Source of the DNA: Lewinella sp. LCG006
GTDB lineage: Bacteria > Bacteroidota > Bacteroidia > Chitinophagales > Saprospiraceae
Direction: 5' to 3'
Assembly (NCBI RefSeq): GCF_040784935.1
Contig: NZ_CP160680.1
Span: forward strand, 1 to 64,000
Length of the DNA stretch: 64,000 nt
This document shows, piece after piece, positions 1 through 7,392 of this stretch. The notes below the pieces were generated by a model. That model searched no databases and was not told the DNA's origin. It saw only the letters and a list, made by a program, of their open reading frames with translations. The first letter of the stretch is position 1, and each line of letters begins with the position of its first letter. The position numbers and the translations under genes are program-made.

Positions 1-1452
1 ATGCAGATGGACTACTCCTCCGTATGGGATAAGTGTCTTTATACGATTCGCCAGCACGTTAACAATCAGAGTTTCAAAACCTGGTTCGAACCGATACGTC
101 CGGTCAATCTTCGTGATACGTCACTTACCATTCAGGTCCCCAATCGTTTTTTCTACGAGTGGCTGGAGGAGCATTATGTGGGCCTGTTGAAAATGACCAT
201 TCGCAAAGAGTTGGGCGAGAATGCACAACTGCTTTACCAGATCGTAAATGGTAGTCGGGAAGCAAAGGGGAGAATGAATCGGCAAGAACAAAACAATGGT
301 ACTGTCGACAAAAATCCACAGCAAGAGCCACCCCGCCAAGGCTATGCTCCCGGCCAGGTCGATACTGGTAACATCAAAAACCCTTTCATCATACCAGGGA
401 TCAAGAAGCCTAAAATTGATCCCCAACTGAACGATAAATACACCTTTAATACCTTTATCGAAGGTGATTGTAATCAATTGGCACGTTCTGCCGGGCTCGC
501 GATCGCCGATCGTCCTGGTAAAAATTCTTTCAATCCGCTGATTATTTATGGAGATGTAGGTTTAGGTAAAACCCACTTGGCGCAAGCCATTGGCCATCGC
601 GTACTAGAACTCCACGATGGCAAATCCGTCTTGTACGTTGCTACAGACAAGTTTACTCAACAGATCATTCAATCGATCAAAAACAATGCCGTCAACGACC
701 TGATCAACTTCTATCAGTTTGTCGATGTACTCATTGTTGACGATATCCAGTTTTTGTCCAACAAGCACAAGATGCAGGAGATTTTCTTCAACATCTTTAA
801 CCAGTTGCACCAAAACGGCAAACAGATCATCCTCACTTCCGACCGCCCTCCAAAAGACATGAGTGGCATTGAAGAACGTCTGATTTCTCGCTTTAAGTGG
901 GGGCTTACTGCCGATCTTCAGGCACCTGACCTGGAAACCCGTATGGCGATCCTCTTGTCTAAATCCAATTACGAGGGGGTTGATATTCCGCAAAACGTAA
1001 CGGAGTTTATCTGCTACCACATCAAGAATAATATTCGCGAACTGGAAGGAGCCCTGATTTCACTCATCGCTCGTTCTTCCCTCAACCAGCGGGAGATTGA
1101 TGTGCCTTTGGCCAAGGAGGTGATCAAGAACTTTGTCAGTGAAATCAATCGGGAGATTACAGTAGAATATATACAGGAGCTTGTTGCTGGCCATTTTGAG
1201 CTACCCGTAGAAATTCTGCAAGGGAAAACCCGTAAGCGGCAAGTGGTCATTGCTCGGCAATTGTCGATGTACTTGGCCAAACAACTCACCGACCAGTCGC
1301 TCAAAGCCATCGGTGCCAATTTTGGGGGGCGCGATCATAGCACCGTGATCTATTCCTGCAAAACGGTACAGGATTTGATGGAAACAGATGCCATTTTCAA
1401 GGACGCCGTATCTGATTTACAGCGAAAAATAAAAATGTCACTGAGTAATTAA
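1..1452 (+). CDS. dnaA: Chromosomal replication initiator protein DnaA
   Basis: DnaA binds DnaA boxes at oriC, unwinds the duplex as an ATP-driven filament and loads the helicase. The 483-residue product is of normal family length. Visible are the N-terminal helicase/DiaA-interaction domain (about 1-85), a Gln/Asn-rich linker (about 90-140), the AAA+ ATPase with Walker A GDVGLGKT at 184-191, Walker B VLIVDDIQ at 243-250, sensor-1 region LTSDRPP at 277-283 and the box VII segment ERLISRF at 292-298, and a C-terminal DNA-binding domain with the DnaA signature GGRDHSTVIYS starting near residue 442. The ATG is the first base of the window, so its promoter lies outside (presumably at the far end of the circular sequence). 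A second ATG two codons downstream could also be used. No cluster of DnaA boxes is visible in the 141 bases downstream. Confidence 0.98.
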   Translation: MQMDYSSVWDKCLYTIRQHVNNQSFKTWFEPIRPVNLRDTSLTIQVPNRFFYEWLEEHYVGLLKMTIRKELGENAQLLYQIVNGSREAKGRMNRQEQNNGTVDKNPQQEPPRQGYAPGQVDTGNIKNPFIIPGIKKPKIDPQLNDKYTFNTFIEGDCNQLARSAGLAIADRPGKNSFNPLIIYGDVGLGKTHLAQAIGHRVLELHDGKSVLYVATDKFTQQIIQSIKNNAVNDLINFYQFVDVLIVDDIQFLSNKHKMQEIFFNIFNQLHQNGKQIILTSDRPPKDMSGIEERLISRFKWGLTADLQAPDLETRMAILLSKSNYEGVDIPQNVTEFICYHIKNNIRELEGALISLIARSSLNQREIDVPLAKEVIKNFVSEINREITVEYIQELVAGHFELPVEILQGKTRKRQVVIARQLSMYLAKQLTDQSLKAIGANFGGRDHSTVIYSCKTVQDLMETDAIFKDAVSDLQRKIKMSLSN

Positions 1453-1522
1453 TTTCTTGGGAACTAAAGATCAAGCATTTAGGTTAAACCCCTTGAAAAA
1501 AGTTATTTTTTTCGCAAAAATG

Positions 1523-1554
1523 CTTGGCTAATAAACCTCAGTTATATACCTTTG
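1523..1554 (+). promoter_or_regulatory. Bacteroidota-type promoter for the tRNA pair
   Basis: CTTG at 1523-1526 and TACCTTTG at 1547-1554 are separated by 20 bases. This matches the sigma-ABfr consensus (TTTG or TTG at -33, TAnnTTTG at -7). Transcription would begin near 1561, about 33 bases before tRNA-Ser. It is placed correctly for the two tRNAs that follow and points away from dnaA. Confidence 0.7.
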
Positions 1555-1593
1555 CATCGCTCTTGAAAGAAGGGGCACGAAATTACATTTCTT

Positions 1594-1682
1594 GGTGACG
1601 TGGGTGAGTGGCTGAAACCACCGGTTTGCTAAACCGACGTACTCTTAACGGGGTACCGCGGGTTCGAATCCCGCCGTCACCG
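1594..1682 (+). tRNA. tRNA-Ser (anticodon GCT)
   Basis: A class II tRNA with a long variable arm. The acceptor strand GGTGACG (1594-1600) pairs with CGTCACC (1675-1681), and the discriminator is G at 1682. The anticodon loop TTGCTAA holds GCT at 1628-1630, which reads AGC and AGT serine codons. The T arm GCGGGTTCGAATCCCGC is intact. The 3' CCA is not encoded. It is probably cotranscribed with tRNA-Pro 26 bases downstream. Confidence 0.95.
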
Positions 1683-1708
1683 CTGAACTTTTTCCGGAGT
1701 TTTTTCTT

Positions 1709-1783
1709 CGGGGTGTGGCGCAGTCCGGTTAGCGCACCTGCTTTGGGAGCAGGGGGCCGCAGGTTCGAATCCTGCCACCCCGA
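1709..1783 (+). tRNA. tRNA-Pro (anticodon TGG)
   Basis: The acceptor strand CGGGGTG (1709-1715) pairs with CACCCCG (1776-1782), and the discriminator is A at 1783. The anticodon stem CCTGC/GCAGG encloses the loop TTTGGGA with TGG at 1744-1746. The T loop GGTTCGAATCC is standard. No CCA is encoded. It is followed at once by a strong hairpin terminator. Confidence 0.95.
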
Positions 1784-1784
1784 C

Positions 1785-1820
1785 AAAAGGTCAACAGTTA
1801 CTTACTGTTGGCCTTTTTCT
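1785..1820 (+). terminator. Intrinsic terminator after tRNA-Pro
   Basis: A 14-bp stem (1785-1798 with 1804-1817, one G-T pair) around a 5-base loop is followed by a T-rich tail. It overlaps the stop codon of the convergent M48 gene. A run of A on the left means it could act in both directions. Confidence 0.8.
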
Positions 1821-3817
1821 TTTTTAGCCTGAAAATCCAATATCCCCTTACGGTGCATAAAGTGCGCGTACCCCAGCATTTCCTGATAACCCGCTAGCGC
1901 GGTAAACAAGCGCTGAAGGTTGTCTTCCACATAGGTACTGCCAACAAAGTAAGCGAGATCGCGTGACAGGTACTCTTCGATGGTTTTACGTAAAGAGCTA
2001 CCCGTGCTATCCATGTAGAGGGGATCATAGAGCATTGCGGACAGCTTTTCTTTGAGCAATTCTTCCAGTTTCGCTACTTCTTTCAGGTTTTGGATGATCT
2101 GTTCTTCCGGAGTAACCTCGGTAACGAACTGAAGCCGTTGCGAAAACTGGTGATGCAACTCCAATTGTTTATCGAAGGTGTCAACAAACGTAAAATAAGC
2201 AGCGTAGAGGTTCTTAAGTTCCGCAGCCTGTTCAGCCGTAGCCGCTTGGTGGAAATAGGTGAATATGCGCTGATCGTGTTCGGCAAGTTGTTCCTTTACT
2301 TGCTGGTGTTCGGCTTCTAGCTGGGTCAATAATTCCTTGCTTTCCGCTGCCCGGTATTTGCGACCGGCATAATCAAATGTTCTGATCGCTGTATTGCCCG
2401 TGGCAATTTGAGCAAGACTGAGCAAGTCCGTCTCCAGGCCGAGATACTGATAGATAAGGTCTAACCGTTGTTCCGTAAAAAGGTCTTTTGCACTGGCGAT
2501 GCCTGCCAAATTGGAAGGAGCATCTAGGGGAAAAACCTGTATATTGTAATTGTCATAATAACCATGGTACATGGGTGCGAAAGTACCCTTGTCGTAATCT
2601 TCTTTAAACGCTGCGTTAAATTGAGATAACGATAAATCAGTAGGAACGTCGGAATAGACGACGATTTTAAATAGTTGACGGGTCATTTGCTGCTGAAGCT
2701 CCGTAATGTTTACAAAAAGTTCGTTCGCAGGAACAGGTACATTGTCTTGCTTTTCAAGTGAAAGTTTTTGCAATGCAGCTACCCGGTCAGCGGTACTAGG
2801 GTGGGAAGCCCACTGGTTATCGATTACCAGTTTGGAATGATTAAATTTGTCGAGATCATCGACAGTCACCTGGGGCAGCTTCTGTTCGATGGACAGCCGT
2901 TTTTCCTTAGCCAGGAAATGCAGCGTATAGAGTTGTTCCGCGTAAATGTTCTGGCTGGTGAGCTGATCGTCGATTTTGCGGCTATAAAAATTCAGCACCA
3001 TATTAAGAGCCTCTTGGCACATATCTAGCCTTAGCAGCGCCTTACTCATCGGCTCTGAACCACTTACGTGCGCGGCGACCTCATCTGCGTGAAACTCCAT
3101 CTCACGCGACAAGCTCATGTAACTAAGGTTGATGAAGTTGTACATATGCCCCAAAACCCACTGGATAGCTTGAACAATCCGAACGGCTCCGATTACAAAC
3201 AGCGTAATTAACCCGTGGACACTGGCCCAACCACTAGCCAATTGGTGAAAGCCATCATTGTCGTAAAGCATATTATGGATGATCTGATTGGCATTGTAGA
3301 CGTAGCTACCCACCTTCATGCTATTTTGAGAAAAGTGGCCAAACTCGTGGGCCAAAATCGCTTTAAACTCTTCGTCCGAAACGGTATTGACTAGGCCTAG
3401 GCCAATGATGAGGTTCTTCTTGATGGGAAAAAACATACTCCAGAAGTTAGAGTCGAAAAAGACCGCAGCATTCACGTCGTGGGAAAGGTATACGTGTTTA
3501 GGGAAACTTGTGCCTACTTCCTTGACAATATCATCTAGCAAAGCAAACAAACGTGGCTCCTGCTGTCGATTTATCTCGATAAACTCAGAACGATCAGTTT
3601 TGTGTTTTTTGAACAGAAACTTAAGGAGAAAAAAGACAACCAAAAAGCCCACACTCGCGAGTCCCAGACCGATCAAGAGCGTCCAAAAACCGGGGGCTGC
3701 GAGCACTAGTTGGATCGCGGCGAAGATACCGACAATGGTAAGCACGACGGCCAAGGCATAGGACGATGGCAAAAATAGCCTTTTTTGCCTGCTGTCGAAA
3801 GCTGTCAGAGATAGCAA
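1802..3817 (-). CDS. M48-family membrane zinc metalloprotease, N-terminus probably frameshifted
   Basis: An integral membrane peptidase of the HtpX/Ste24-like M48 type. The zinc motif HEFGH is at 157-161 and the third-ligand motif EFHAD at 241-245. Hydrophobic segments at about 18-40 and 45-70 form the membrane anchor, with another at 201-225. The catalytic domain is followed by about 400 largely soluble residues with coiled-coil character. The N-terminus is odd. The open frame begins MLSLTAFDSRQ, which does not look like a membrane-protein start. The overlapping frame from 3833 begins MTVQNIAISDSFRQQ and continues into a hydrophobic stretch that joins naturally to SYALAVVLTI of this frame if one base is removed near 3750-3775. 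The true start is therefore probably 3833. Function is quality control or unknown proteolysis; no partner gene is adjacent. Confidence 0.85.
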   Translation of the reverse strand: MLSLTAFDSRQKRLFLPSSYALAVVLTIVGIFAAIQLVLAAPGFWTLLIGLGLASVGFLVVFFLLKFLFKKHKTDRSEFIEINRQQEPRLFALLDDIVKEVGTSFPKHVYLSHDVNAAVFFDSNFWSMFFPIKKNLIIGLGLVNTVSDEEFKAILAHEFGHFSQNSMKVGSYVYNANQIIHNMLYDNDGFHQLASGWASVHGLITLFVIGAVRIVQAIQWVLGHMYNFINLSYMSLSREMEFHADEVAAHVSGSEPMSKALLRLDMCQEALNMVLNFYSRKIDDQLTSQNIYAEQLYTLHFLAKEKRLSIEQKLPQVTVDDLDKFNHSKLVIDNQWASHPSTADRVAALQKLSLEKQDNVPVPANELFVNITELQQQMTRQLFKIVVYSDVPTDLSLSQFNAAFKEDYDKGTFAPMYHGYYDNYNIQVFPLDAPSNLAGIASAKDLFTEQRLDLIYQYLGLETDLLSLAQIATGNTAIRTFDYAGRKYRAAESKELLTQLEAEHQQVKEQLAEHDQRIFTYFHQAATAEQAAELKNLYAAYFTFVDTFDKQLELHHQFSQRLQFVTEVTPEEQIIQNLKEVAKLEELLKEKLSAMLYDPLYMDSTGSSLRKTIEEYLSRDLAYFVGSTYVEDNLQRLFTALAGYQEMLGYAHFMHRKGILDFQAKKEKGQQ

Positions 3818-4114
3818 TATTTTGGACAGTCATTTTGAAAAAATTATCCGTTAATAGAGGTAGAGCGTGCCTTTAGGGCAAGACTAATTTACAGATAAAT
3901 ATACAAATTCTGTTCTCATTTTAGTTTCAACAACCGGGTATCGGACAGCTTTTTCGAGTAAATACAGTTTAAACATAAGCTTTAACATATAGTGTTAGAA
4001 TTTCCATAGATGATAATTTCACTACTTAAATTCAACTTAATAAATGCCACTTTTGAAGTCCAGAAAAACAACCGTAAACTTTCCTTATCTTACTACTTAT
4101 AAACCTTCTTAACA

Positions 4115-5758
4115 ATGCTACCAATAGAAAATTTCCGCCTATTATTTATTTTACTCATTTTCGCTAGCTGCTCCTCCCCTACTCCAACCTACGATACGCT
4201 CATCACCAACGCTATGATCTACGATGGCTCAGGAAAAGCGCCGTACCTCGGTGCTATCGCCATCAAGGGGGATACGATTGCTGCCTTGGGTGATTTTGAA
4301 GGAACCGCCGAAAATATCATTGATGCCCAAGGAAAGGCGCTCGCTCCAGGCTTCATCAATGTCCTGAGCTGGGCCAATGTTTCGCTAATAGAGGATGGCC
4401 GCTCCCTGAGCGACCTCAAGCAAGGGGTCACCTTGGAGGTAATGGGAGAAGGTCGTTCGATGGGTCCTTTGAATGAGACCATGAAAACAGAAATGAAGGA
4501 AGACCAGAGCGACATAAAATACGATATTTCATGGACCACCTTAGGGGAATATCTGCAATTTTTGGAAAACAAAGGTGTAGCTACCAATATCGCTTCTTTT
4601 GTGGGCAATGGCACTCTGCGCCAGCACGTCATCGGCTACGACAATCGGCCAGCTAAACCGGAAGAAATGGCGGCCATGAAAGACCTTCTGGCGAAAGCCA
4701 TGCAGGAAGGTGCTGTTGGTTTATCCTCTTCCTTACTCTATGCGCCCAGTCGATATGCCGACACCCAAGAATTGATCGAATTGGCCAAGGTAGCAGCGGA
4801 ATATGGCGGCATCTACATCTCTCATATCCGCGACGAAGGAGATCAGCTCCTCGAATCCGTCGAAGAACTCATCACCATTGCTCGCGAAGCCAAAATTCCG
4901 GCTGAAATCTACCATCTTAAAGCTTCCGGACAACACAATTGGCATAAACTTGACAGTGTCTTCCAAATGATAGAAAATGCCAGAGCAGAAGGTCTCCAAA
5001 TTACTGCCGACATGTACACCTACCCGGCCAGCTCCACGGGATTGCATACCCAACTTCCAGAATGGGTCAGGGAAGGTGGTGTTGATGCTGCGTTGGAGCG
5101 AATGGCTGACCCAAAGCTACGAGCGAAAATCCTAGAGGACATCCAGTTCTTTCACCCACCACAAAACATTCTGCTTGTTGGTTTCAAAAACCCTGAATTG
5201 CGCCAATACCAAGGGAAGCGGCTTGATGAAGTGGCTGCGATAATTGGAAAGCCTGCCGAAGAAGCCATGGTCGATTTGATGGTACAGGACCAAAGCCGCA
5301 TCCAGGTCGTCTACTTCTCTATGTCGGAGGAGAACATTCAAAAGAAGATCGTGCAGCCCTGGATGAGTTTCTGCTCCGATGCTGGCTCCTACGCAGCCGA
5401 AGGCATCTTTTTGGCCTCAAGCACTCACCCACGAGCTTATGGCTCCTTTATCCGAGTATTGGGCAAGTACAGCAGAGACGAAGGACTATTCCCACTGGAA
5501 GAAGGCATCCGCAGATTGAGCGCCCTCCCAGCCGAGAACCTGCACCTGGACCGCAGAGGGAAAATCGCATCCGGCTACTTTGCCGACTTAGTACTTTTTG
5601 ATCCCGAAAAGGTACAAGACAAAGCCACTTTCGAAGTACCCCATCAATATGCCGAAGGTGTAGAAAACGTATGGGTTAACGGTCAATTGGTTTTACAAAA
5701 CGGAGAGGCAACAGGAACCTTTTCAGGTCGTTATTTAAAAAGAAAAAGCACCAAATAA
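4115..5758 (+). CDS. D-aminoacylase-type amidohydrolase lipoprotein
   Basis: Resembles the N-acyl-D-amino-acid deacylase branch of the amidohydrolase superfamily, which hydrolyses N-acylated D-amino acids or related amides. A lipoprotein signal with the lipobox FASC places Cys19 as the lipidated residue, so the enzyme is envelope-anchored. The composite beta-domain (about 27-75) and TIM barrel are recognisable. Metal-site histidines H237 (ISHIRDEGD) and H267 (IYHLKASG) and catalytic D422 (CSDAGSYAAEG) are present. However, the strand-1 HxH motif is replaced by PGFINVLSW (78-86), and the usual bridging Cys is replaced within GEGRS (111-115). This may be a subfamily with a different metal site or substrate. 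The stop lies 4 bases before the next ATG, so the two genes form an operon. Confidence 0.8.
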   Translation: MLPIENFRLLFILLIFASCSSPTPTYDTLITNAMIYDGSGKAPYLGAIAIKGDTIAALGDFEGTAENIIDAQGKALAPGFINVLSWANVSLIEDGRSLSDLKQGVTLEVMGEGRSMGPLNETMKTEMKEDQSDIKYDISWTTLGEYLQFLENKGVATNIASFVGNGTLRQHVIGYDNRPAKPEEMAAMKDLLAKAMQEGAVGLSSSLLYAPSRYADTQELIELAKVAAEYGGIYISHIRDEGDQLLESVEELITIAREAKIPAEIYHLKASGQHNWHKLDSVFQMIENARAEGLQITADMYTYPASSTGLHTQLPEWVREGGVDAALERMADPKLRAKILEDIQFFHPPQNILLVGFKNPELRQYQGKRLDEVAAIIGKPAEEAMVDLMVQDQSRIQVVYFSMSEENIQKKIVQPWMSFCSDAGSYAAEGIFLASSTHPRAYGSFIRVLGKYSRDEGLFPLEEGIRRLSALPAENLHLDRRGKIASGYFADLVLFDPEKVQDKATFEVPHQYAEGVENVWVNGQLVLQNGEATGTFSGRYLKRKSTK

Positions 5759-5762
5759 AACC

Positions 5763-7190
5763 ATGAAAGCATTATTCAACATCCGAGATTTACTTGAGGC
5801 TAACAAGATAGACGAGGCCATTACCGCCACGGAACACCACCTCGAACTATTCCCCAATGACATCGAGCGTCAAAAGTTGAGTGTCGTAAAAAAAGATTAT
5901 CAAAAAGCAAAAGATGCGTTCCATTCAGGCATTCTTTCGCCAATACAATACCAAAATCAACTTGATCAGGTTATTCGTAACCTAAAGGGGATATTGACGC
6001 GCTTATTCCCCCAGCAGCAACAGCAACAGCAGCAGCAGCAGCAAGAGATACAAGAGCAAGAACAACACCAGCAATCTGCCCCACCGCCAGCAACTGCTCC
6101 GCCACCGCCACCCCGAGGAGGAATTTTCGATAAAGTTATTGATATCTTCAGAGATCTCTCCCCCAGTAAGCCCAAAAGGTCGAAACCCGGCGCAGGTGCG
6201 GGTAGGCCTTCGCGATCAGGTGCCACAAAAGGTACTAGCAATGAAGACTTTGAGACGAGTGATGAAATGCCCCCCATTGATTTTTCACTTGAAGAAGAGA
6301 TGAGCGCAGAAGCAAGTCCTCCTGCTCCGCCGCCGCCAGCCCCATCAATGCCCGCTCCGGAACCTGCTGCGGAAGTTGCTTCTCCTTTTCAGAAAGGCAA
6401 AATCCTGTATGCAATTCCCGACCAAATGGCCATGGCTACAGCCAGCCGCTGTCGGGTAAGAATTGCTCCCGAACAAATCAGTGATGATGAGTTATTTTCC
6501 GGTCTCCAACCAAAAGAAAGAGAAAATGCAGCAAAAGAGTCCATCAAGATTACTTCGGTCATGAAAGTGGCCCTTGTTGAGGCACATGAAGGCGACAACT
6601 TTGACATTGTCTTCCGTAACAATGAAGAACAACCCATCCTCCCGTTTATGGCAACGGAATGGAGCTTTGATGTGACGCCTCGTCGCCCTGGCCATTATGC
6701 GTTACTTTTACGGGTCACCGCCAAAGTACAGGTTCCAGGCTATGGGGAACGCCCCTTTGACGTAGCCGTACTTGATCGCGCTATTCAGGTCAATACAACC
6801 GACGAGCCTTCGGTACAAGTGGATTTTCAGGAGCAACCTATCCCCGACCCGGAATGGGACCAAGATGATGAAAAAGCCGTAGAACACGCCCTGCTCCACG
6901 GTCGGGTAGACTTGGCCATTGAGCGCATCATCAATTTTGTGCAGGATAAAGACACTGATTTCCGCGATACCCTTCTCCTCCTTCAGTTTCGCTGGAATGA
7001 CAACAGTAACCAGCTCCAAAACAAGTTGATTTCCGCTACAGATTGGGACAGGGTCAACAACCAGGTGCGGTATGCGATCACCCAACTGCTTGCAGAACTT
7101 AAAGAACACTATGCGCCAGGGGTTGCTGTTTCCAATTTGGATTGGCGAGCGGAGGGAAAAAATCTGCGTGAGAGGGGGGAATTAGTCTAG
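5763..7190 (+). CDS. Putative conflict-system adaptor: EAD11-like domains at both ends, central beta-sandwich
   Basis: A cytosolic 475-residue protein with no signal peptide. Residues 1-82 form a small helical domain with the pattern LLEANKIDEAI...GILSPIQY...VIRNLKGIL. Residues 372-447 repeat that pattern (LLHGRVDLAIERI...KLISATDW...VRYAITQLLAEL). Both resemble effector-associated domain 11, a death-fold-like adaptor module known from NTP-dependent bacterial conflict systems. Between them lie an 11-Gln run (84-94), Pro-rich and acidic low-complexity linkers (95-205), and a beta-rich domain (about 212-345) with WSFDVTPRRPGHYALLLRV, a pattern I associate with proteins of the same systems. No catalytic motif is seen. 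It follows the amidohydrolase gene by 4 bases. The domain assignment rests on pattern memory, not a search. Confidence 0.6.
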   Translation: MKALFNIRDLLEANKIDEAITATEHHLELFPNDIERQKLSVVKKDYQKAKDAFHSGILSPIQYQNQLDQVIRNLKGILTRLFPQQQQQQQQQQQEIQEQEQHQQSAPPPATAPPPPPRGGIFDKVIDIFRDLSPSKPKRSKPGAGAGRPSRSGATKGTSNEDFETSDEMPPIDFSLEEEMSAEASPPAPPPPAPSMPAPEPAAEVASPFQKGKILYAIPDQMAMATASRCRVRIAPEQISDDELFSGLQPKERENAAKESIKITSVMKVALVEAHEGDNFDIVFRNNEEQPILPFMATEWSFDVTPRRPGHYALLLRVTAKVQVPGYGERPFDVAVLDRAIQVNTTDEPSVQVDFQEQPIPDPEWDQDDEKAVEHALLHGRVDLAIERIINFVQDKDTDFRDTLLLLQFRWNDNSNQLQNKLISATDWDRVNNQVRYAITQLLAELKEHYAPGVAVSNLDWRAEGKNLRERGELV

Positions 7191-7260
7191 GTTGTTTTGG
7201 GGCCATGCCGTCAGTGGCGCTGCTTCCCAATCTCCCCTTCGGCACCGGGCTATCCACCGC

Positions 7261-7392
7261 TCTGCTTCGTGCTCCGTAGTCGGGTATAAAACCCAACGCT
7301 ACGGAGCACGGAGCAGAGTGCTCCGTTTTGGCATATAGATATTTCGGTGCAACATCTCTGTTTGGGTATGCAGACGTTGCAGTGCAACGTCT
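7261..7392. repeat. Cluster of palindromes between convergent genes
   Basis: A 19-bp stem joins 7261-7279 to 7299-7317 (one G-T pair), with GGGT/ACCC pairing inside its loop. A second arm, ACGGAGCAC at 7301-7309, also pairs with GTGCTCCGT at 7318-7326 and is followed by TTTT. Further on, AGACGTTGCA and TGCAACGTCT (7372-7392) form a near-perfect palindrome around one G. The structures can terminate both convergent genes. Their modular layout also looks like dispersed REP-type repeats. Confidence 0.6.
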
